5,016 nt of DNA from Mucilaginibacter sp. (GTDB taxonomy: Bacteria > Bacteroidota > Bacteroidia > Sphingobacteriales > Sphingobacteriaceae), in the NCBI GenBank assembly GCA_025934475.1, contig JAICXZ010000316.1:1-5016 (forward strand). The letters run 5' to 3'. Within the stretch, counting starts at the first letter, position 1; each line of letters starts with the position of its first letter. Made by a program: the position numbers and the translations under genes. Shown here one piece after another: positions 1 through 4,969 of the stretch. The notes beneath the pieces are model-generated. The model saw nothing but the letters and a program-made list of their open reading frames with translations. It did not search any database and was not told the origin of the DNA.

Positions 1-2
1 AA

Positions 3-1037
3 ATCAAAGATGATTTTAATGGCAATGTATTGTTCGCCGAAAAAGGCAATGTTGTTTACCAAAGATCATTTGGCTACGCAAATTTTGCTACCAAAACTCC
101 ATTAACCGAGAATTCGGTCTTTGAATTGGCTTCTCTTTCCAAGGGGTTTACTTCAATGGGCATTTTGATCTTAATGCAAAGAGGAAAATTATCACTAAAT
201 GATAGCTTAAGAGTGTATTTTCATGATTTACCTTATAAAAATATTACCATACGCAACTTACTCACTCATACATCGGGCATTCCCGATTATATGGAGTTTT
301 TCGAGAATCATTGGGATAAATCAAAAATTGCTTCCAATATAAATGTGCTATCCTTATTCGCCCAATATAAACCGCCGGTTCATTTTGTTCCGGGCGATAG
401 GTTCGAGTACTCCAATACAAACTACGTTTTGCCGGCTATGATAATCGAAAAAGTTTCAGGGTTATCATATGAAGATTTTCTGCAAAAGAACATTTTTGCC
501 CCCCTAAATATGGACCACACCAGGGTATTCAACAGAATGGTTTCGAAAAAAGAACACCTTGCTAATTATGCATATAGCTATATAGTAGACGAGAAAGGCC
601 AAAAGCCCGTTCTTGCCGATTCCATAAAAGAACTAAATTACGTTGTTTACCTTGATGGAATAGTTGGTGATGGATCGGTAATCTCTACCATATCCGATCT
701 TTTTAAATGGGACAGAGCATTGTATACTAATAAGCTTGTACAAGTCTCAACGCTTAATGAAGCATTTACACCTTTCAAATTCAACGATGGCAATGAAAGC
801 GGTTATGCCTTTGGCTGGGGCGTAAGGTATAATGATAAAAGTATCGGTAAATGTATATATGTCCTGGGTTCATGGGCCGGATACGATAACTTTTTGGCCC
901 GATTTATTGACACAGACAAAACGATAATAATACTGCGTAATGTGTCTAATCATAATAAAGTTAATGGCGTTTACGAATCGTATATCAATATTCTATTCGA
1001 TAAACCCAATCGGCTACCGCAAATTAATCCCCAATAA
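3..1037 (+). CDS. Serine hydrolase, beta-lactamase/PBP4* family (S12-like), 5'-truncated
   Basis: The reading frame is open from the window edge. Residues before the first possible start codon (TTG at 30) already fit the family's N-terminal pattern (FNGNVLFAEKG, then a Y-x-x-S-F-G-Y-A-N strand), so the real start and any signal peptide lie upstream. Numbering from position 3, the nucleophile motif SxxK is S44-L-S-K47, followed by a typical LLTHTSGIPDY segment, and the second motif is Y136-S-N138. The third motif, normally H-x-G or K-x-G, appears as V-L-G (codons 861-869) in the context GSWAGY, so the basic residue is missing. The C-terminal strand (TIIILRN) is intact and the gene ends at TAA 1035. 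Family members are secreted or periplasmic esterases, peptidases or beta-lactamase-like hydrolases; the substrate cannot be told here. It is AT-richer than its neighbours (bases 181-240 contain 15 G/C of 60 by hand count). It converges with the VOC gene. Confidence 0.88.
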   Translation: MKDDFNGNVLFAEKGNVVYQRSFGYANFATKTPLTENSVFELASLSKGFTSMGILILMQRGKLSLNDSLRVYFHDLPYKNITIRNLLTHTSGIPDYMEFFENHWDKSKIASNINVLSLFAQYKPPVHFVPGDRFEYSNTNYVLPAMIIEKVSGLSYEDFLQKNIFAPLNMDHTRVFNRMVSKKEHLANYAYSYIVDEKGQKPVLADSIKELNYVVYLDGIVGDGSVISTISDLFKWDRALYTNKLVQVSTLNEAFTPFKFNDGNESGYAFGWGVRYNDKSIGKCIYVLGSWAGYDNFLARFIDTDKTIIILRNVSNHNKVNGVYESYINILFDKPNRLPQINPQ

Positions 1038-1058
1038 AATTTAACCGCTGTTTAAATT
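1038..1058. terminator. Weak AT-only hairpin between convergent genes
   Basis: AATTTAA (1038-1044) and TTAAATT (1052-1058) can pair across a 7-nt loop in the 32-bp gap between the convergent hydrolase and VOC genes. The stem has no G/C pair and no clear U-tract, so termination is only a positional guess. Confidence 0.2.
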
Positions 1059-1069
1059 GGTTATTAAGC

Positions 1070-1558
1070 TTATTTAGCCGATGCCAACAACGCATGCAAA
1101 TCCAAATGCCTGGTAAACATTGTCAACTCCCCTTCCTCATCTTTCGGCCACTCTTCTTTGGGTCTGTCCCAGTATAACTCTACCCCGTTTCCATCCGGAT
1201 CATCCAAATAAATTGCTTCGGATACACCGTGATCAGATGCACCGGTGATCGGGTATTTAGCATCGATCAATCTTTGCAGCGCTACAGCCAAGTCCTTTCT
1301 TTCGGGATATAAGATAGCAGTGTGATATAACCCGGGTGCGGTTGGTGGTGCTGGAGGCTGGCCTTTACTATGCCAGGTGTTTAAGCCAATATGATGGTGG
1401 TATCCCCCAGCCGAAATAAATGCTGCCTGATTGCCATACATCATCATAAGCTCGAAACCAAGCAAACCACAGTAAAAATCGATCGATTTTTGCAAATCAC
1501 TTACCTTTAAATGTACGTGACCTATGCGGGTATTTGTTGGTATTTTATATTCTTCCAT
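1070..1558 (-). CDS. VOC-family protein, CatE-like (extradiol dioxygenase/glyoxalase superfamily)
   Basis: The 162-residue protein spans one pair of beta-alpha-beta-beta-beta modules. The first begins IGHVHLKVSDLQKSIDFY (residues 12-29); the second begins GLYHTAILYP (76-85) and ends in DPDGNGVELYWDRP (120-133). His14, His79 and Glu127 sit where the two-His-one-Glu metal site of extradiol dioxygenases is expected (spacings 65 and 48). The YHHHIGLNTW segment (53-62) is typical of the CatE-like branch. Bacillus CatE is about twice as long, so this is a single-unit member. The likely role is cytoplasmic, metal-dependent ring cleavage or a glyoxalase/resistance-type reaction; the substrate is unknown. 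The start is ATG 1558, with a consensus -7 box about 20 bp upstream and no Shine-Dalgarno. It is divergent from engB. Family assignment is firm, reaction uncertain. Confidence 0.88.
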   Translation of the reverse strand: MEEYKIPTNTRIGHVHLKVSDLQKSIDFYCGLLGFELMMMYGNQAAFISAGGYHHHIGLNTWHSKGQPPAPPTAPGLYHTAILYPERKDLAVALQRLIDAKYPITGASDHGVSEAIYLDDPDGNGVELYWDRPKEEWPKDEEGELTMFTRHLDLHALLASAK

Positions 1559-1578
1559 AAAATTACATGTTTAAACAT

Positions 1579-1586
1579 CAAATTTA
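1579..1586 (-). promoter_or_regulatory. Bacteroidota -7 promoter box for the VOC gene
   Basis: The minus strand reads TAAATTTG, a perfect match to the Bacteroidota sigma -7 consensus TAnnTTTG, with its 3' end 20 bp before the VOC ATG. This predicts a leader of roughly 15 nt. The initial TA is the outer end of the inverted-repeat arm at 1585-1616. No TTG lies 17-20 bp upstream, so the -33 element is missing or degenerate. Confidence 0.55.
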
Positions 1587-1616
1587 GTGATTAGAGATTA
1601 GTTAATTAGTGATTAG
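1585..1616 (+). repeat. Left arm of divergent-promoter inverted repeat
   Basis: This 32-bp arm is built from TAGTGATTAG-like units. Bases 1585-1605 are the exact reverse complement of 1703-1723 (21 of 21), and 1606-1616 pair with 1684-1694 with one mismatch. It differs from the right arm by lacking one 8-bp unit. It lies directly upstream of the VOC gene's -7 box and contributes its first two bases. The inter-arm spacer (1617-1683) shows no gene; its right part (about 1664-1683) is a degenerate run of AATCA-type words. The arm could be an intergenic repeat element or a shared regulator site. Confidence 0.85.
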
Positions 1617-1683
1617 GCAAAACGTTTACAGTAAAATGGTAATTCACAACGCATACATCCCAAATTAATCAATCACAAATCAA

Positions 1684-1723
1684 CTAATCACTAGTTAACT
1701 AGTTAACTAATCTCTAATCACTA
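1684..1723 (-). repeat. Right arm of divergent-promoter inverted repeat, with 8-bp tandem duplication
   Basis: This 40-bp arm is complementary to 1585-1616 apart from an extra 8 bp. The extra length arises from tandem TAGTTAAC units at 1692-1699 and 1700-1707, each holding the palindrome GTTAAC. The arm's outer end (TA, 1722-1723) is also the start of the engB -7 box, mirroring the left arm. The unit-number difference looks like replication slippage. Confidence 0.85.
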
Positions 1724-1729
1724 CCTTTG
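1722..1729 (+). promoter_or_regulatory. Bacteroidota -7 promoter box for engB; probably leaderless
   Basis: TACCTTTG matches TAnnTTTG perfectly and is followed by CCCC and the engB ATG at 1734. With transcription starting about 4-7 bases after the box, the mRNA would begin at or next to the A of ATG, so engB is probably translated from a leaderless or near-leaderless transcript. No Shine-Dalgarno is present. No TTG -33 element is visible at the usual distance; that space is filled by the repeat arm. Confidence 0.6.
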
Positions 1730-1733
1730 CCCC

Positions 1734-2363
1734 ATGATTGTAAAATCTGCCGAATTTGTTTGCAGTAACACCCAGGTTTCCAAATTGCCGCCGCCGGTAA
1801 GGCCCGAGTACGCCTTTATCGGCAGATCAAATGTAGGTAAATCGTCGCTCATCAATATGTTGACGAACAAAAAAGGGCTGGCCAAAACCTCGCAAACACC
1901 GGGTAAAACCCAGCTTATAAATCATTTTATCATTAACGACGATTGGTACCTTGTCGACCTGCCGGGTTATGGTTTTGCCCGTATTTCCAAAAGTAAAAAG
2001 GAAGACTGGAACAAATTCATTCGCACCTATCTCGATAAACGCGAGAGCCTGCAATGTGTGATGGTATTGATCGATAGCCGCCTGGAGCCGCAGAAAATAG
2101 ATATAGAATTTTGCAACTGGCTTGGTGAAAAAGGCCTGGCGTTTGTGCTGGTGTTCACCAAAGCAGACAAGCAATCGAGCGTTAAAACCGACCAAAATAT
2201 TGCCAAGTTCCGAAAGGCATTATTAGCTACCTTTGACGCCATGCCCGGCTATTTTGTCACCTCGGCTGAAACGCACGCAGGGCGCGACGAAGTGCTCGGA
2301 TTTATTGATGAGATAAACAGGAAGTTTAAGGACACTGGGCTTAGCGATGAGCTCCCCTCTTGA
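1734..2363 (+). CDS. engB: Ribosome biogenesis GTP-binding protein EngB (YsxC/YihA)
   Basis: This 209-residue GTPase of the TrmE-Era-EngA-YihA group acts in late 50S ribosomal subunit assembly in the cytoplasm and is usually essential. All nucleotide-binding motifs are visible: G1 P-loop GRSNVGKSS (30-38), G2 threonine in SQTPGKTQ (53-60), G3 DLPGYG (75-80), G4 TKAD (142-145) and G5 TSAE (176-179). The length is normal for the family. ATG 1734 is chosen because the family's opening (short strand with AEFVCS, then the PPPVRPEYAFIG region) starts right there and a consensus -7 box abuts it. The oddity is at the 3' end: codons for the last residues Leu-Pro-Ser and the TGA stop lie within a 30-bp repeat arm (2352-2381), so the native C-terminus may have been replaced. 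The core domain is unaffected. Confidence 0.97.
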   Translation: MIVKSAEFVCSNTQVSKLPPPVRPEYAFIGRSNVGKSSLINMLTNKKGLAKTSQTPGKTQLINHFIINDDWYLVDLPGYGFARISKSKKEDWNKFIRTYLDKRESLQCVMVLIDSRLEPQKIDIEFCNWLGEKGLAFVLVFTKADKQSSVKTDQNIAKFRKALLATFDAMPGYFVTSAETHAGRDEVLGFIDEINRKFKDTGLSDELPS

Positions 2364-2381
2364 GAGGTGCAGGGGTGTGTT
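2352..2381 (+). repeat. Left arm of 149-bp inverted-repeat element, overlapping the engB stop
   Basis: These 30 bp match the reverse complement of 2471-2500 at 28 of 30 positions; the differences are at 2368 and 2370. The arm carries an internal short palindrome, CCTCT-TG-AGAGG (2356-2367), followed by AGGGGTGTGTT. The two arms bound an element of 149 bp (2352-2500) with an 89-bp interior that holds no convincing gene. This architecture fits a REP-like pair or a tiny non-autonomous MITE. No target-site duplication is evident at the flanks. The arm supplies the last three sense codons and stop of engB. Confidence 0.85.
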
Positions 2382-2441
2382 AGCGTTAAGACAAGAAAAA
2401 TCACCCTTGTAATTCAAACTAAAGGAATCGGCATAAAGCTA

Positions 2442-2469
2442 TTGAGAACCATAGAGCAACGTATTTTAG
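2442..2469 (+). promoter_or_regulatory. Candidate promoter for ubiA inside the repeat element
   Basis: TTG at 2442-2444, a 17-bp spacer, and TATTTTAG at 2462-2469 give a -33 element and a 7-of-8 match to TAnnTTTG. Transcription would begin about 2474 and the leader of about 40 nt would contain the right repeat arm. Co-transcription from engB is an equally good explanation. Confidence 0.3.
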
Positions 2470-2470
2470 A

Positions 2471-2500
2471 AACACACCCCTACCCCTCTCAAGAGGGGAG
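2471..2500 (-). repeat. Right arm of 149-bp inverted-repeat element, with terminator-like hairpin before ubiA
   Basis: This is the reverse-complement partner of 2352-2381. It contains a stronger self-palindrome, CCCCTCT-CA-AGAGGGG (2483-2498), followed by AGTAATTTTTCTTT up to the ubiA ATG at 2513. In RNA this G/C-rich stem plus U-rich tract resembles an intrinsic terminator or attenuator placed directly upstream of ubiA. Pairing with the left arm would instead give a long stem enclosing the 89-nt interior. A terminator function is inferred only. Confidence 0.85.
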
Positions 2501-2512
2501 TAATTTTTCTTT

Positions 2513-3367
2513 ATGAAAAAGTATTTCTCACTTGTGCTTTTTGCACACACCATTTTTGCACTGCCATTTGCCATCATAGGCTTTTTCCTGGCGGTGACAA
2601 CAACCAACAACCACTTTGACTGGCTGAAGCTGGTGCTGATGTTGCTTTGTATGGTTTTTGCCCGTAACTCGGCAATGGCCTTTAACCGTTATCTCGACCG
2701 TGATATCGATGCGATCAATCCCCGCACTCAAAAACGTGATATTCCGGCCGGCAGAATAAGCGCCAACGCTGCCCTTACTTTTACCATCATCAATTGCTGC
2801 CTGTTGGTTGCAACTACATATTTCATCAATCACCTCTGTTTCTTCCTATCGCCGGTAGCCCTTTTTGTGGTTTTAGGTTATAGCGCCACCAAACGCTTTA
2901 CCGCATTGTGCCATCTGGTGTTGGGATTAGGATTGTCCCTCGCTCCTATAGGCGCCTATTTGGTTGTGACCGGTTCGTTTGCACTGCTACCCATATTTTT
3001 CTCGCTAGCTGTGCTGTGCTGGGTAAGCGGATTCGATATTATCTATGCCTTACAGGACGAGGATTTCGACCGCGGCCAGCAGTTGCATTCTATTCCTGCG
3101 TGGCTGGGCAAGGTAAACGCGCTGCGCCTATCTACCCTACTGCATGTGTTTTCAGCCACGTTCATCATCCTGCCGGTGTTCTTCACCTCAGTTAGCTGGC
3201 CATATTATATAGGTATAGCTTTCTTTTGCTCGATGCTCGTTTACCAGCATCGTTTGGTAAAGCCGAATGATCTAAGCCGTGTGAATTTTGCTTTCATGAC
3301 TACCAATGGCATAGCCAGCGTAGTATTTGCGGCATTCTTCCTGATCGACCGCTTGTTTATCAAGTAG
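2513..3367 (+). CDS. UbiA-family polyprenyltransferase (UbiA/MqnP-like), membrane protein
   Basis: This 284-residue integral membrane protein attaches a polyprenyl chain to an aromatic acid in quinone biosynthesis. Both Asp-rich Mg-diphosphate motifs are intact: NxxxDxxxD as N58-RYL-D62-RDI-D66 and DxxYxxxDxxxD as D175-II-Y178-ALQ-D182-EDF-D186. Long hydrophobic stretches (roughly 7-28, 38-56, 88-105, 109-122, 132-152, 156-173, 205-222, 228-243 and 261-280) suggest 8-9 helices. The motif style (MAFNRYLD, then NPRTQKRDIPAG at 69-80) is that of the UbiA-like branch linked to the futalosine menaquinone route rather than MenA. Bacteroidota normally make menaquinone, so MqnP is the better guess, but no other quinone gene is in view. 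The start MKKYFSLVLFAHTIFALPF is family-typical; no Shine-Dalgarno is seen at a normal distance. It follows engB after a 149-bp gap that is almost wholly the repeat element. Confidence 0.92.
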   Translation: MKKYFSLVLFAHTIFALPFAIIGFFLAVTTTNNHFDWLKLVLMLLCMVFARNSAMAFNRYLDRDIDAINPRTQKRDIPAGRISANAALTFTIINCCLLVATTYFINHLCFFLSPVALFVVLGYSATKRFTALCHLVLGLGLSLAPIGAYLVVTGSFALLPIFFSLAVLCWVSGFDIIYALQDEDFDRGQQLHSIPAWLGKVNALRLSTLLHVFSATFIILPVFFTSVSWPYYIGIAFFCSMLVYQHRLVKPNDLSRVNFAFMTTNGIASVVFAAFFLIDRLFIK

Positions 3368-3378
3368 ATCTTGTAAAG

Positions 3379-3406
3379 TTGCGGGCAAATAGTTTTCATA
3401 TCTTTA
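3379..3406 (+). promoter_or_regulatory. Bacteroidota promoter for the Crp-family gene
   Basis: TTG at 3379-3381 (the -33 element), a 17-bp spacer and TATCTTTA at 3399-3406 (7 of 8 to TAnnTTTG) lie in the 43-bp gap after ubiA. The -7 box ends four bases before the ATG at 3411, predicting a leaderless or near-leaderless mRNA and transcription independent of ubiA. Confidence 0.5.
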
Positions 3407-3413
3407 CGATATG
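3397..3413. promoter_or_regulatory. Inverted repeat over the -7 box and start codon of the regulator gene
   Basis: CATATC-TTTAC-GATATG is a perfect 6-bp inverted repeat with a 5-bp centre that covers the -7 box and the ATG. It could be an operator for autoregulation, but it does not resemble the classical Crp site (TGTGA-N6-TCACA) and 6-bp arms can arise by chance. Confidence 0.25.
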
Positions 3414-4016
3414 GATACATCGACCGCATTGCAGAACTTTCGCGAACACCTTAAAAAGTACATCGACTTTAACGAGGCTGAGTGGATCATCTTCTCACAA
3501 CATCTCAGCTTTAGCGTGCTGAAGAAAAAGCACTACTTCGCCGAGCCAGACAAAATATGCGACAAAGTTGGCTTCATCGCCGAAGGATCGGTCAGGTATT
3601 TCCATATCAAGGACGGGCAGGACATCACCGGTTATTTCAGTTTTGAGAATGAGTTTGTAAGCTCATATAAAAGCTTTCTGACCGGGCAGCCGGGTTTCAC
3701 CTATATACAGGCTTTGGAGCCTACCAAACTGATCACTTTCACGCGAAAGGATATGGACCAGATGCTCGACAATCCCATGCTGGCCTATAAAATAGAAAGA
3801 TTCGGCCGCCTTGTAGCTGAGCAATATCTCTGCTGCTACGAGGATCGCATCGCGTCATTTATTACCCAAACTCCGGAGGAACGCTACCTGCATTTACTTA
3901 ATACCGGGCGGGAAATTTTGCAGCGTATGCCACAGCATTATATCGCGAATTATCTGGGGATTACTCCGGTCTCGTTATCAAGAATAAGGCGGAGGGTATT
4001 AAGTATCAGCAATTGA
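3411..4016 (+). CDS. Crp/Fnr-family transcriptional regulator
   Basis: The 201-residue protein has an N-terminal cyclic-nucleotide-binding-type beta-roll (about 25-115; VGFIAEGSVRYFHIKDGQ at 53-70 is the characteristic strand-turn) and a long dimerisation helix region around 115-145. A short C-terminal helix-turn-helix (173-197) carries HYIANYLGITPVSLSRIRRR, the DNA-reading part. The phosphate-binding cassette of true Crp (Gly-Glu ... Arg-Ser/Thr-Ala) is absent from 79-95, so cAMP binding is unlikely; no Fnr-type cysteine cluster is seen. Such degenerate Crp-like regulators are abundant in Bacteroidota and mostly uncharacterised. ATG 3411 follows a promoter box directly. The stop TGA (4014-4016) abuts the stop of the convergent RES toxin gene. 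Target genes are unknown. Confidence 0.92.
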   Translation: MDTSTALQNFREHLKKYIDFNEAEWIIFSQHLSFSVLKKKHYFAEPDKICDKVGFIAEGSVRYFHIKDGQDITGYFSFENEFVSSYKSFLTGQPGFTYIQALEPTKLITFTRKDMDQMLDNPMLAYKIERFGRLVAEQYLCCYEDRIASFITQTPEERYLHLLNTGREILQRMPQHYIANYLGITPVSLSRIRRRVLSISN

Positions 4017-4469
4017 TCATATTAAGCGTTCGTCCCAAAAGTAATCCTCAGTCCGCACCAGCGAAGTCATACTATCAAAGTCTCGGTGCCGGGTGTTTAT
4101 GATGTAGTTATATTCCTTAGGAATAATTGCGGAAGGTACTTTTAAAACCAACGACCGTTTGTTTTGATACCAATCGCTGCCTAGTTGTTGCAGGTTAGGA
4201 TATGCATCCATACTTCTCCAGTTTTTCGGGAGATCTGCCTGATGCACCTGCTCATATAGGTTGTCCTCATCAGCAATTGAAATCACCATCACCTTATACG
4301 TAAATGCAGGCGATACTGCATTTTCATGAACAATCAGTTCTAATGTGGACAGCGAACGGGAGCTGCCTGCGTATATCATAAACTGATCATCGAGATTCCA
4401 TCGGTTTGCCCGGCCGGAAGCGGAAAGCTTTTTCGAAAAGGCTTCTTTAGAAATTCGGAAAACCTCCAT
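4017..4469 (-). CDS. RES-domain toxin of a type II toxin-antitoxin system
   Basis: The 150-residue protein spans a full RES domain. It opens with VFRI (3-6), then GRANRWN (19-25) containing the conserved Arg23, Tyr33 in the MIYAGSS strand, and Glu44 in STLELIVH (41-48). Ser113 lies in LKVPSAIIP (109-117), preceded by the usual G-x-x-W (97-100). These give the R-E-S residues that name the domain. Characterised relatives (MbcT, Res of Photorhabdus/Pseudomonas) destroy cellular NAD+, and ParT ADP-ribosylates Prs; which applies here is unknown. The usual N-P-x-H near the end is N-T-R-H (125-128). ATG 4469 starts 5 nt after the antitoxin stop, fitting translational coupling. The gene ends on TGATCA shared with the convergent regulator gene. 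Confidence 0.93.
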   Translation of the reverse strand: MEVFRISKEAFSKKLSASGRANRWNLDDQFMIYAGSSRSLSTLELIVHENAVSPAFTYKVMVISIADEDNLYEQVHQADLPKNWRSMDAYPNLQQLGSDWYQNKRSLVLKVPSAIIPKEYNYIINTRHRDFDSMTSLVRTEDYFWDERLI

Positions 4470-4474
4470 ATAGA

Positions 4475-4900
4475 CTATACATTATCGCCGTATTCCAATG
4501 CAGTCAACCGGTCGTCGATAAACTTTATTCCGCTGTTGGTATTCATATAATCGATAGGTGCTTTTTTATCAAAGAAAAAATTCTCTTTTGTAAGCCATTC
4601 CGAAAACCGTTCTTTGGTTTCAAACACCTCGATACCATGTTTAATTAGAGATAAAGTCATTACAGTCTGCTCCTTGATACGAGCCTTTATCACGGGGTGA
4701 TCTTGCTTTTTGTACGACCTGTAGGTTTTGACGCTAATATCTAACCAATCGGAAATCCTCTCGTCATTAAACGTTGTCAGATCCTTAATAGCCTGCAAAT
4801 GCTGGGGTCCCACCCTCCCTGCTTTTATCAGGCCAAGCGTTACATTAGTATCAACTTTTGAAGGGATGCCGCTCAACAAACTTTTTTCCATCGTCGTCAT
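4475..4900 (-). CDS. Xre/MbcA/ParS-family antitoxin
   Basis: This is the first gene of the leftward toxin-antitoxin operon; it binds and neutralises the RES toxin and probably represses its own promoter. From ATG 4900 it is 141 residues. The N-terminal half has an Xre-like helix-turn-helix (about residues 20-65, containing GLIKAGRVGPQHLQAIKD and then ERISDWLDISVKTYRSYKK). The C-terminal half (about 72-141) has the toxin-binding pattern: a helix with SLIKHGIEVFETKERFSEWL, then an N-x-F/P-I-D-Y segment and the ending FIDDRLTALEYGDNV, matching the family's closing L-x-x-(I/L)-E-Y-G. The TTG at 4906 is not the start because it forms part of the promoter box TATATTTG; ATG 4891 (residue 4) is an alternative. 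Confidence 0.9.
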   Translation of the reverse strand: MTTMEKSLLSGIPSKVDTNVTLGLIKAGRVGPQHLQAIKDLTTFNDERISDWLDISVKTYRSYKKQDHPVIKARIKEQTVMTLSLIKHGIEVFETKERFSEWLTKENFFFDKKAPIDYMNTNSGIKFIDDRLTALEYGDNV

Positions 4901-4903
4901 ATT

Positions 4904-4934
4904 CAAATATAGGAAAATTTCCCTTAACTATCAA
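4904..4934 (-). promoter_or_regulatory. Promoter of the toxin-antitoxin operon
   Basis: On the minus strand TTG (4934-4932), a 20-bp spacer and a perfect TAnnTTTG box, TATATTTG (4911-4904), are followed after three bases (AAT) by the antitoxin ATG at 4900. The transcript is probably leaderless or nearly so. Confidence 0.6.
4911..4924. promoter_or_regulatory. Candidate antitoxin operator (near-palindrome in promoter spacer)
   Basis: AGGAAAATTTCCCT is a 14-bp palindrome with one mismatched pair (4914/4921). It lies between the -33 and -7 elements, touching the -7 box. Antitoxins of this class carry an HTH and commonly repress their own operon, so this is the natural operator candidate. Binding is inferred. 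Confidence 0.4.
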
Positions 4935-4969
4935 GGCAATTTTACCTTTTTATTTTACAACATTCTTAC

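Noticed and set aside
30..32. TTG as the start codon of the serine hydrolase
   Set aside because: The frame is open to the window edge and the preceding residues (DDFNGNV) already match the family, so the true start is upstream.
1522..1578. Short minus-strand reading frame of 18 codons starting ATG 1578, overlapping the VOC start
   Set aside because: Its ATG directly follows the -7 box and so lies before the likely transcription start; it has no recognisable features.
1585..1723. CRISPR array
   Set aside because: The repeats are two inverted arms with short internal units, not direct repeats separated by unique spacers of constant length.
1827..2242. Minus-strand open frames inside engB
   Set aside because: They are antisense to the intact GTPase motifs and resemble no known protein.
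2223..2833. Minus-strand open frames across the engB/ubiA junction and the start of ubiA
   Set aside because: They run through the repeat arms and antisense to ubiA codons; no domain or promoter supports them.
2908..3195. Open frame of 95 codons inside ubiA on the same strand
   Set aside because: It is fully contained in a well-supported membrane-protein gene and has an unstructured, non-family composition: a shadow frame.
4904..4906. TTG as the start codon of the antitoxin
   Set aside because: It is the last three bases of the consensus -7 box TATATTTG and would lie upstream of the predicted transcription start; ATG 4900 is better placed.
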